Shown: positions 1 through 5,597 of the stretch, one piece after another
Position numbering within the stretch: the first letter of the stretch is position 1
Layout of the letters: each line of letters starts with the position of its first letter
Assembly (NCBI GenBank): GCA_007123425.1
Contig: SKLC01000140.1
Span: forward strand, 1 to 8,551
Length of the DNA: 8,551 nt
Source: Nitriliruptoraceae bacterium
Lineage (GTDB): Bacteria > Actinomycetota > Nitriliruptoria > Nitriliruptorales > Nitriliruptoraceae
Direction: 5' to 3'
Made by a program: the position numbers and the translations under genes
Notes under the pieces: generated by a model
Seen by the model: the letters and a program-made list of their open reading frames with translations, nothing else
Told to the model about the DNA's origin: nothing
Database searches by the model: none

Positions 1-645
1 CGGCAGACGGCCGGCCGGGGGCGCGCCGGCCGGCCGTGGGAGGACCACGAGGCGGCCCGGGGCATGGCGGGATCGCTGCTGTGCACGGCCGTGGTGGTCG
101 AGCCCGAGGAGGCCACCTCGCTCGTGCCGCTGGCCGCCGGGCTCGCGGTCGCCGACGCGGTTCGCCGCCAGGGTGCCCACCCCCGGCTGAAGTGGCCGAA
201 CGACGTGCTGCTCGACGGGCGCAAGACCGCCGGCATCCTGGTCGAGCGGCACGAGGTCGCCGATGGCCACGTGCTGCTCGTGGGGATGGGGATCAACACC
301 GACTGGCGTGGCGTGGAGCGCACGGGCGAGCGGACCACCTGGACGAGCGTGGCCGAGGCCACGGGCCGCGACGTGGACCGGGGGGACCTGCTGGCGGACC
401 TGCTGCGCGGGCTGGCGAGCTGGCTGCGGTCGCTGCCCACCGAGTCGCTGCGGCTGCTGGCCACCTACCGCGACGCCTGCGAGACCATCGGCCTGCAGGT
501 GCGGGTCTCGTTCCCCGACGGGGAGCAGCTCGCCGGTCGCGCGGTCGACCTGGATCGCGAGGGCCGCCTGGTGGTGGAGACCGAGGAAGGTCCCGTCGCC
601 GTCAACGCCGGCGACATCGAGCACCTGCGGCCTCGCCCGAGCTGA
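1..645 (+). CDS. birA: Biotin-[acetyl-CoA-carboxylase] ligase, 5'-truncated by window edge
   Basis: Biotin protein ligase makes biotinyl-5'-AMP from biotin and ATP and transfers biotin to the lysine of biotin carboxyl carrier domains of acyl-CoA carboxylases in the cytosol. The frame is open from base 1, so the start lies upstream; the first in-frame ATG (64) falls inside the conserved core and is not the start. The 214 visible residues begin with QTAGRGRAGRPW, the adenylate-binding loop (GRGRxGR type). KWPNDVLLDGRKTAGIL follows from about base 190 (biotin-contacting lysine), then GMGINTDW near base 283. The last 50 or so residues (VRVSFPDGEQLAGRAVDLD... to the stop) form the small SH3-like BPL_C domain. 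The N-terminus is missing, so it cannot be seen whether an HTH repressor domain is present; most actinobacterial enzymes lack one. An acyl-CoA dehydrogenase follows after 95 bp in the same direction. Identification is firm. Confidence 0.95.
   Translation, partial: RQTAGRGRAGRPWEDHEAARGMAGSLLCTAVVVEPEEATSLVPLAAGLAVADAVRRQGAHPRLKWPNDVLLDGRKTAGILVERHEVADGHVLLVGMGINTDWRGVERTGERTTWTSVAEATGRDVDRGDLLADLLRGLASWLRSLPTESLRLLATYRDACETIGLQVRVSFPDGEQLAGRAVDLDREGRLVVETEEGPVAVNAGDIEHLRPRPS
7..37. repeat. 12-bp perfect inverted repeat inside birA
   Basis: Bases 7-18 (ACGGCCGGCCGG) are the exact reverse complement of 26-37, with a 7-base loop (GGGCGCG). The repeat encodes the conserved TAGRGRAGRPW loop of the ligase. 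It could form a very stable all-G/C hairpin in the mRNA. GC-saturated codons for a Gly/Arg/Ala/Pro run readily give such symmetry, so a function is unproven. Confidence 0.5.
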
Positions 646-669
646 CCGCTGCCCGCGCGGCACGACCTT

Positions 670-679
670 TGGACGTCCA
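670..679. promoter_or_regulatory. 10-bp palindrome, candidate operator before the acyl-CoA dehydrogenase gene
   Basis: TGGACGTCCA is a perfect palindrome ending 2 bp before a TAATCT -10-like box, i.e. in the -35/-10 spacer region where repressors often bind. The half-site ACGTCCA recurs at 718-724 inside the predicted leader. Fatty-acid genes are often controlled by TetR- or GntR-type repressors with palindromic operators, but this sequence matches no named operator that I recognise. Confidence 0.35.
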
Positions 680-681
680 CG

Positions 682-687
682 TAATCT
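682..687 (+). promoter_or_regulatory. Candidate -10 box (TAATCT) for the 741-1883 gene
   Basis: TAATCT fits the actinobacterial TANNNT -10 pattern and is one of few A/T-rich spots in the birA-dehydrogenase gap. Transcription would start near 694, leaving a leader of about 47 bases with the ribosome site at 730-736. No convincing TTGACA-like -35 is seen 16-18 bp upstream, so an activator or an alternative sigma factor may be needed, or the box may be fortuitous. Confidence 0.4.
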
Positions 688-740
688 GTGCCCCCGTCGC
701 CGGGTCGGGCGGCGCCCACGTCCAGCAGCGAGGAAGTGCC

Positions 741-1883
741 ATGGCCCTGTCGTTCGCGCTCACCGAGGAGCAGGAGGAGTTCCGCCGCGTGGTCGCGGAC
801 TTCGCCGACCGCGTGGTGGCCCCCGCCGCGGAGGAGTTCAACGCCGCCGGCCGCTTCCCCGTCGACATCGTGCGGCAGATGGGGGAGATGGGCCTGTTCG
901 GCATCCCGTTCCCCGAGGAGTACGGCGGCATGGGCGGGGACTTCCTCACCCTGTGCCTGGCCATCGAGGAGCTCGGGCGCGTCGATCAGTCGGTCGGCAT
1001 CACCCTCGAGGCGGCCGTGGGCCTCGGCGCCGCGCCCATCTTCGAGTTCGGCTCCGAGGAGCAGCGCCAGCGCTGGCTGCCTCCGCTCGCCCGCGGCGAG
1101 GCGCTGGGCGGCTTCGGGCTCACCGAGCCGGGGGGTGGCTCCGACGTCTTCGGCGCCACCCGCACCCGTGCCGTGGAGGACGGTGACGACTGGGTGATCG
1201 ACGGCGGCAAGACCTTCATCACCAACGTCGGCACGCAGCTGAGCTCCCTGGTCACCGTCACCGCCTTCACCGGCGAGGGGGAGATGACCTCGATCATCGT
1301 GCCGACCGACACCCCCGGGCTCACGGTCGCCCCGCCGTACCGCAAGGTCGGCTGGCACGCCTCGGACACCCGCGAGCTCGCCTTCGACGGCGTGCGCGTG
1401 CCCCAGGCCAACACCCTCGGCACGCGCGGCGCCGGCTTCCGCCAGTTCCTCAAGACCCTCGACGACGGCCGCATCGCGATCTCCGCCCTGGCGGTGGGGA
1501 TGATCCAGGGCTGCGTCGACGAGTGCGTGCGCTACGCCAACGAGCGCGAGGCGTTCGGCGCGCCCATCGGCAGGCAGCAGGCGGTGGCGTTCAAGGTCGC
1601 CGACCTCGAGGTCGCCGCCCAGACGGCCCGGCAGATGTACCACTACGCCGCCTGGCGCAAGCTCGAGGGCCTGCCCTACAAGCGTGAGGCCTCGATCGCC
1701 AAGCTCTACTCCTCCGAGCAGGCGGTCACCGCGGCGCGCGAGGCCACCCAGGTCTTCGGGGGCATGGGCTTCATGACCGAGACGCGCGTGGGCCGCTTCT
1801 ACCAGGACGCCAAGATCCTCGAGATCGGGGAGGGCACCAGCGAGGTGCAGCGGCTGCTGATCGCCCGGGACCTGGGCCTGTAG
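741..1883 (+). CDS. Acyl-CoA dehydrogenase (short/medium-chain type, FadE25-like)
   Basis: This FAD flavoprotein introduces a trans-2 double bond into acyl-CoA, passing electrons to electron-transfer flavoprotein; it is cytosolic. The 380 residues match the standard length of about 380-390. Visible are the N-terminal helical domain (1-120, start FALTEEQEEFRRVVADF), the first family signature GLTEPGGGSD (126-135) leading to the beta domain with KTFITN (157-162), and the C-terminal helical domain with VFGGMGFMTE (338-347). The catalytic base should be Glu364 in EIGEGTSEVQ. The ATG at 741 is chosen because GAGGAAG (730-736) sits just upstream and homology starts at residue 4; the same frame stays open upstream but that stretch is low-complexity Arg/Gly and overlaps birA. 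The substrate class is uncertain: straight short-chain or branched-chain acyl-CoA are both possible. Hairpins follow the stop. Confidence 0.95.
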   Translation: MALSFALTEEQEEFRRVVADFADRVVAPAAEEFNAAGRFPVDIVRQMGEMGLFGIPFPEEYGGMGGDFLTLCLAIEELGRVDQSVGITLEAAVGLGAAPIFEFGSEEQRQRWLPPLARGEALGGFGLTEPGGGSDVFGATRTRAVEDGDDWVIDGGKTFITNVGTQLSSLVTVTAFTGEGEMTSIIVPTDTPGLTVAPPYRKVGWHASDTRELAFDGVRVPQANTLGTRGAGFRQFLKTLDDGRIAISALAVGMIQGCVDECVRYANEREAFGAPIGRQQAVAFKVADLEVAAQTARQMYHYAAWRKLEGLPYKREASIAKLYSSEQAVTAAREATQVFGGMGFMTETRVGRFYQDAKILEIGEGTSEVQRLLIARDLGL

Positions 1884-1890
1884 GCCTCTC

Positions 1891-1909
1891 CGGCGGGGTG
1901 GGCCCGCCG
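1891..1909 (+). terminator. Hairpin just after the acyl-CoA dehydrogenase stop
   Basis: CGGCGGG (1891-1897) pairs perfectly with CCCGCCG (1903-1909) around a 5-base loop, starting 8 bases after the stop codon. There is no T-run downstream, as is common for high-GC actinobacterial stem-loop terminators, so termination efficiency cannot be judged. Confidence 0.4.
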
Positions 1910-1912
1910 CTA

Positions 1913-1978
1913 CGGGCTCCACTCGCTCTCACCGCGCCGCCGCTTCGCTTCGGCGGCACGGTGTCGGGCTCCAGTCGC
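1913..1978. repeat. 14-bp imperfect direct repeats framing a hairpin
   Basis: CGGGCTCCACTCGC (1913-1926) and CGGGCTCCAGTCGC (1965-1978) agree at 13 of 14 bases, 52 bp apart. They lie just outside the stem-loop of 1930-1963. The arrangement is repeat, hairpin, repeat. It resembles a small extragenic palindromic element, but only one copy is seen in this window. Confidence 0.55.
1930..1963. terminator. Strong stem-loop between two + strand genes, likely terminator or extragenic palindrome
   Basis: Bases 1930-1942 pair with 1951-1963: five pairs, one C-A mismatch, then seven pairs (GCCGCCG/CGGCGGC), with an 8-base loop CTTCGCTT. A T-tract is absent. It is symmetrical enough to fold on either strand. 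Being the second hairpin downstream of the dehydrogenase gene, it probably isolates that gene from the next one. Confidence 0.45.
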
Positions 1979-1995
1979 CCGCATCGGCGGCCCAT

Positions 1996-2018
1996 CCCGC
2001 CTCGCTCGATGGGGCGGG
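1996..2018. repeat. Third hairpin of the 1884-2108 non-coding region
   Basis: CCCGCCTC (1996-2003) pairs with GGGGCGGG (2011-2018), including one G-T pair, around a 7-base loop. A competing pairing exists between GCGGCCC (1987-1993) and GGGCCGC (2017-2023). The two folds are mutually exclusive. I see no open reading frame with coding character in 1884-2108 on either strand. Confidence 0.35.
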
Positions 2019-2049
2019 GCCGCGCGAGAGGCGGTCACCGCTGGCGTCA

Positions 2050-2055
2050 TACGCT
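2050..2055 (+). promoter_or_regulatory. Candidate -10 box (TACGCT) for the 2109-2903 gene
   Basis: TCATACGCT contains TACGCT, a TANNNT-type -10, about 59 bp before the GTG start, placing the transcript start near 2062. It lies downstream of all three hairpins, consistent with an independent promoter after a terminator. No good -35 is visible, so the call is tentative. Confidence 0.3.
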
Positions 2056-2108
2056 GGTGGGGCAGGTGAAACAGGGCGTTGGTGCGTTCCTGCGGCCGAG
2101 GAGATGTC

Positions 2109-2903
2109 GTGGCGGAGAAGTACACCTCGAAGATGGCGCTGGTGCTGGACGCCCCGGTGGACGACGTGGGCGAGGTCGTCGCCGGGGCGCGGTCGGCCGG
2201 GGACATCGACCGGGCCTCCGGCGTGCGCGGCGAGGGCCACGAGGCCCAGGAGGTGCACTGGGGCGGCCGCATGCAGCGCGCGGTCGTGCGACAGATCGAG
2301 GGGGACGAGGGCGAGCCGCTGCTGCGGCTGGAGACCTACGTGGGCGGTGACGGGCTCAAGGTCGGCATGCAGCGCCAGGCGCAGCTGCTGCAGGGCCTGG
2401 CCCGGCAGCTGAAGGGCCGGGTGACGGGGGTGCGCGACCTCTCCGCCGAGGCCGAGCGCGATCAGGCGTGGATGAACCGCGTCGCCATCGGCGCGGTCGA
2501 GCACGACGACGCCGTGGTCGCCGTCGCCGAGGGCGAGGGCACCTGGTGGGTGCGCACCCACGGGGCGGCCCGCTTCGACGTCCCCGACCTCGAGCTGTAC
2601 GGCCTCAAGCGGGGGCAGGTCGAGGCCGCCGAGCACGCGCTGCGGCACGTCCACGAGCAGCTGCTGGCCAAGGGCCTCAAGAGCGACCTCGACCTGCCCG
2701 ACGGGACCCCCGTCTATCTCGTGCCGGTGCTCGAGGCCTGGCAGCACGTGCCGCTCGAGTGGCCGGGCGTCGGCAAGGCGGGAGTCGAGCGGGGCCCCGG
2801 CCTCGACGGGCCGCGCGCCACCCTCTCCGTGCGGCACCGCCCACGGCTGGGGCGCTGGAAGACCGACCTCAAGGGCGTGCGCAAGGCCCTGGCCGCCGCC
2901 TGA
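2109..2903 (+). CDS. Uncharacterised 264-residue protein
   Basis: I do not recognise a family with confidence. The GTG at 2109 is preferred because GAGGAGA (2098-2104) lies 4 bases upstream; a TTG at 2079 in the same frame would add ten residues but has no comparable ribosome site. The protein has no signal peptide or membrane helix and is rich in charged residues, so it is probably cytosolic. Visible pieces: an N-terminal beta/alpha part (MALVLDAPVDDVGEVV, 9-24), a central amphipathic helix (QAQLLQGLARQLKGR, 90-104), a Trp/His-rich strand region WWVRTHGAARFDVPDLEL (146-163), a long helix (170-188) and VYLVPVLEAWQHVPLEW (202-218), ending in a basic tail (RPRLGRWKTDLKGVRKAL). The THGxxxFxxPDLEL stretch reminds me loosely of DUF2314/DUF4261-like proteins, but that is an impression only. 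It ends convergently against the cation-transport operon. Confidence 0.8.
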   Translation: MAEKYTSKMALVLDAPVDDVGEVVAGARSAGDIDRASGVRGEGHEAQEVHWGGRMQRAVVRQIEGDEGEPLLRLETYVGGDGLKVGMQRQAQLLQGLARQLKGRVTGVRDLSAEAERDQAWMNRVAIGAVEHDDAVVAVAEGEGTWWVRTHGAARFDVPDLELYGLKRGQVEAAEHALRHVHEQLLAKGLKSDLDLPDGTPVYLVPVLEAWQHVPLEWPGVGKAGVERGPGLDGPRATLSVRHRPRLGRWKTDLKGVRKALAAA

Positions 2904-2940
2904 CGCGTCGCAGGTGCCGCGCGCGTCGTCGAGGGATGAT

Positions 2941-2961
2941 CGCGGCCAGGCGACGGCCGCG
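2941..2961. terminator. Convergent-gap hairpin, possible bidirectional terminator
   Basis: CGCGGCC (2941-2947) and GGCCGCG (2955-2961) form a perfect 7-bp stem with a 7-base loop (AGGCGAC). It sits in the 66-bp gap between two converging genes, 37 bases after the + strand stop and 8 bases beyond the - strand stop, where a shared terminator would be expected. No T-run follows on either strand. Confidence 0.4.
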
Positions 2962-2969
2962 CACGACGG

Positions 2970-4190
2970 TCAGTCCTCGTCCTCGAGGGGGCCGGCCCAG
3001 CCCTCCTCGCCCTCGGGGCGCTCGTCACCGCACAGCTCGCGCAGGCGCGGCGCGCCCTCGCCCGGGCCGATGGCCAGCAGGCGGTCGCCGGCCTGCAGCC
3101 GTCGCGTGCCCCGGGGGCGGTAGCGCCACCGGTCGTCGCGCTGGATCGCCAGGATCTCCATCCCGGTGGCGGTGTGGATCTCCAGCTCGCGCAGGCTGCG
3201 GCCGTCGGCCTCGCTGCCGGGGTTGACGATCGCCTCGCCGACGATCTCGTCGGCCTGGGAGAGCGCCGCCGCGATGATGGGGTGCGGGGGCTCGTCGCTC
3301 TCGACCAGGCGGGTCATCGACTTGGCCGCGTCCACGATGCGCTCCGAGGAGCTGGCCAGGTGCAGCAGGCCCCGCAGCTCCTCGGGGTCGTCGAGCTCGG
3401 AGGCGGCGCGCAGCACCCAGCCCTGCAGCTCGTGGAAGGAGTCGTCGCTCTTGTCCTCGAGCACCATCACCTCGGCGGCCAGCGACCGGTCCCGCAGCAG
3501 CAGCGCCGAGTAGGCCAGCCCCACGGCCACCTCGGAGGAGTTCTTCATCTCCACCACCAGGTCGACGGCCCGGTCGAGGTGGGAGAGCTTGGGCTGCTCG
3601 GGGGGCGGGGGCAACGTGCGCGGTGTGCCGCCGGCCAGCTCCCGCACCGTGTCCACCCCCTCGGGCGGGCCCTGGAGGAACAGCACGTCGCGCTCGAGCA
3701 GCAGCTCGTCGGGACCGGGTCCGTAGATCCAGTCGTCGTCGCGCCGCAGGGCGATCAGCCACATCCCCGTGCGGGCCGGCAGCTCCAGGTCGCGCAGCGG
3801 GCGGCCCTCGAGCTCGTTCTCCTCGCGGATCTTCACCCGGGCGGTGACCTCGGCGGCGTGGCGCAGGTCGTCGCGCAGCTCCGCCGGGACCCCCAGGTCG
3901 TCGAGGACCACCTGGGCGATGTCCTCGGCCGCGTCGGCGATGTCCTCGATCGCGACCGCCAGCGACAGGACGCCGGCCAGCGCGTCGGCGTCGTCGGGGG
4001 TGCGCGCCGCCAGCATGCACACCGCGCGCAGGTCGACCAGCAGGTCGTCGACCTTCGACTCGAGGCGCAGCACCTCCCGGGCGATCGACTCGTCGCCGAA
4101 GAAGACCGCCGCGTAGGCGAGGTCCACCATCAGCTCGGCGGCGTCCTTCGCGCCGACCAGCAGGTCCTTCACCGTTCGTCGCTGTGTCAT
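2970..4190 (-). CDS. Duplicated PhoU-like/TrkA_C (RCK_C) regulatory protein partnered with an MgtE-type transporter
   Basis: This 406-residue soluble protein has two tandem copies of the same two-domain unit. Unit 1 has a helical PhoU-like domain (about 5-98, LMVDLAYAAVFFGDESIARE) and a TrkA_C/RCK_C domain (about 105-185, GRPLRDLEL then TGMWLIALRRDD). Unit 2 has a PhoU-like domain (about 203-298, VAVGLAYSALLLRDRSLAAE) and TrkA_C (about 303-388, GRSLRELEI then TGMEILAIQRDD). Units are offset by 201 residues, joined by a Pro-rich linker (193-200), with an acidic tail. RCK_C domains bind small ligands such as c-di-AMP or ions and gate cation channels. PhoU-like helical bundles often bind transporters. 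The likely role is regulating the transporter encoded 6 bp upstream; which ligand is unknown. The ATG at 4190 gives the first residues MTQRRTVKDLL, as in such proteins. The ribosome site is weak, so translational coupling is likely. Confidence 0.9.
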   Translation of the reverse strand: MTQRRTVKDLLVGAKDAAELMVDLAYAAVFFGDESIAREVLRLESKVDDLLVDLRAVCMLAARTPDDADALAGVLSLAVAIEDIADAAEDIAQVVLDDLGVPAELRDDLRHAAEVTARVKIREENELEGRPLRDLELPARTGMWLIALRRDDDWIYGPGPDELLLERDVLFLQGPPEGVDTVRELAGGTPRTLPPPPEQPKLSHLDRAVDLVVEMKNSSEVAVGLAYSALLLRDRSLAAEVMVLEDKSDDSFHELQGWVLRAASELDDPEELRGLLHLASSSERIVDAAKSMTRLVESDEPPHPIIAAALSQADEIVGEAIVNPGSEADGRSLRELEIHTATGMEILAIQRDDRWRYRPRGTRRLQAGDRLLAIGPGEGAPRLRELCGDERPEGEEGWAGPLEDED

Positions 4191-4196
4191 GACTCG

Positions 4197-5483
4197 TCAC
4201 CCCACCTGCAGCATGGTGATCGCCGCGACCAGGCAGAGCACGCCCGCCAGGTCCATGGTCGCGGTCACGATCGGGATTCCGTGGTTGTCGGGATCGAACC
4301 CGAAGCGGAAGGAGGCTGTGGCCGCCGTGTAGGCCGTCAGCGCCAGGATCGGCGTCGCCAGCAGCCCCGCCAGCAGCGTGACTCCCAGCGTGGCCGACAG
4401 CGTCAGGGGCTCCACCGCGGGCACCACCCAGGCGGCGCCCCAGCCGGCGATGCCCACACCGGCGAAGGCCAGCAGCGCGAGCAGCGCCGTGAGCGAGAAG
4501 TCGAGCATGGCGGCGCGACTAGGAAGCGCGCGGGGCGACAGCAGCCCCACGTGCAGCTGCGAGGCGAGCCGGCTGGAGAGCATGCCGCCCAGCGAGCCGC
4601 AGTTGGCGATGAACGGGGGCAGCAGGATCAGCAGCGCGGCGGCGCCGAACTGCTGCTCCGCGCGGGACTCCACGATGACGCCGGCCAGCACGTCGATCGT
4701 GACCGCGATCGTGAGCACCACCACCGACTCCCGCACGATCCGGGCGATCATCTCCTCGTGGTGGCGCCAGCCGGCGATCACCGCCCCCGCTCCGGCCACC
4801 AGGCCGACCACGCCGAGGGTGACGGCCAGCGTGTGCGACCGCAGCACCAGCGTCGCCAGCAGCAGCGCCGGGAGGGTGACCAGGTCCCCGGTGGCGGTGA
4901 TGATCGGAGCGCCGACGTCGTCCATGCTCCAGCCGCGCCGGTTGGACCGCCGTGCCATCCCCACCGTCACGAAGAACAGCACCAGCGAGCTCAGCAGCCC
5001 TCCCACCAGCGACACGGCCACCAGCTCCACGAGGCTGACGACGGGCAGGCCCAGCGCGACGCTGATCGCCCAGGCCAGCACCCCCGCCTGGGTGGCCGAG
5101 GAGAAGCTCAGGATCGTCGAGGCCTCGATCTGGCGGCCCAGATAGGTGCGCCGCACCAGCTCCGGCGTGAACTCGCCGGTGAGGATCCCCGTCGCCAGGC
5201 GGGAGCCCAGCGCCCCGAAGATCGAGCCCCGCATCCCGATGGCCGCCGGGATCAGCGCGAGCAGCCCCGGGACGGCCTCGAGCTGCTCTTCGGCCGAGCC
5301 CAGGACGATGCCGGCGACCAGCGTGGCGCCCAGGCCGATCAGCAGCGCGCTCGACCCGGACTTGAGGCTGCGGGCCTCTTGGATCCAGTAGGCCCGGATC
5401 TGGCTGACGGGCATCCCCACGGCGCGTCCCAGCGCCGTGATCGGTGCGGGGACGCGCACGCGCCGGGAGCGTGGCTCGGTCAC
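4197..5483 (-). CDS. Fused double-repeat MgtE/SLC41-type divalent cation transporter
   Basis: An integral membrane protein of 428 residues with two homologous MgtE transmembrane repeats, predicted to move Mg2+ or another divalent cation across the cytoplasmic membrane. Repeat 1 (about 42-235) carries LIPAAIGMRGS (77-87) and PIITATGD (193-200). Repeat 2 (about 250-427) carries LLPPFIANCGSLGG (287-300) and PIVTATMD (404-411). Asp200 and Asp411 correspond to the ion-binding Asp of the last MgtE helix. The layout matches SLC41, where both halves are in one chain, not bacterial MgtE, which has an N domain, CBS pair and one repeat per subunit; no such sensor domains are present here. GTG at 5483 is chosen because AGGGAGA (plus-strand 5488-5494) lies 4 bases upstream; the frame continues far upstream but only as antisense to the 5598-7382 gene. 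First gene of an operon with the PhoU/TrkA_C partner. Ion specificity is inferred. Confidence 0.9.
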   Translation of the reverse strand: MTEPRSRRVRVPAPITALGRAVGMPVSQIRAYWIQEARSLKSGSSALLIGLGATLVAGIVLGSAEEQLEAVPGLLALIPAAIGMRGSIFGALGSRLATGILTGEFTPELVRRTYLGRQIEASTILSFSSATQAGVLAWAISVALGLPVVSLVELVAVSLVGGLLSSLVLFFVTVGMARRSNRRGWSMDDVGAPIITATGDLVTLPALLLATLVLRSHTLAVTLGVVGLVAGAGAVIAGWRHHEEMIARIVRESVVVLTIAVTIDVLAGVIVESRAEQQFGAAALLILLPPFIANCGSLGGMLSSRLASQLHVGLLSPRALPSRAAMLDFSLTALLALLAFAGVGIAGWGAAWVVPAVEPLTLSATLGVTLLAGLLATPILALTAYTAATASFRFGFDPDNHGIPIVTATMDLAGVLCLVAAITMLQVG

Positions 5484-5512
5484 CCGGTCTCCCTGGTCGC
5501 GGCTGGGCGCAG

Positions 5513-5518
5513 AGCCTA
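5513..5518 (-). promoter_or_regulatory. Candidate -10 box (TAGGCT, - strand) for the transporter operon
   Basis: On the minus strand GTTAGGCT contains TAGGCT, a TANNNT match, 29 bp before the GTG start. Transcription would begin near 5506, giving a leader of about 23 bases that holds the AGGGAGA ribosome site. No clear -35. It shares the 114-bp divergent gap with the promoter of the 5598 gene. Confidence 0.4.
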
Positions 5519-5585
5519 ACGCCGGTGGTTCGGCGCGGGCCGCCCAGCCCCGCGGATGACCTCCGACGGCCTCGAGATGCCTCGG

Positions 5586-5591
5586 TAGCAT
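5586..5591 (+). promoter_or_regulatory. Candidate -10 box (TAGCAT) placing the transcript start at the ATG of the 5598 gene
   Basis: TAGCAT (TANNNT type) ends exactly 6 bp before the ATG at 5598, so the expected transcript start coincides with the start codon: a leaderless arrangement common in actinobacteria. A CCGACG at 5563-5568, 17 bp upstream, keeps the GAC of a TTGACA -35. The only purine stretch (GGAG, 5593-5596) is a single base from the ATG, too close for a normal ribosome site. Confidence 0.5.
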
Positions 5592-5597
5592 TGGAGC

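Noticed and set aside
36..740. N-terminal extension of the acyl-CoA dehydrogenase frame upstream to base 36
   Set aside because: The extra 235 residues are low-complexity Arg/Gly/Ala sequence in a second frame of birA; family homology and a ribosome site begin at 741.
465..1922. 485-residue minus-strand open frame
   Set aside because: Antisense to birA and the 741-1883 dehydrogenase, with no recognisable domain; a GC-driven shadow.
3174..5519. 781-residue plus-strand open frame, rich in Gln/His/Asp/Arg
   Set aside because: It is the antisense of two clear membrane-transport genes; its composition (HQ, RQQ, GD runs) is typical of a complementary-strand shadow in high-GC DNA.
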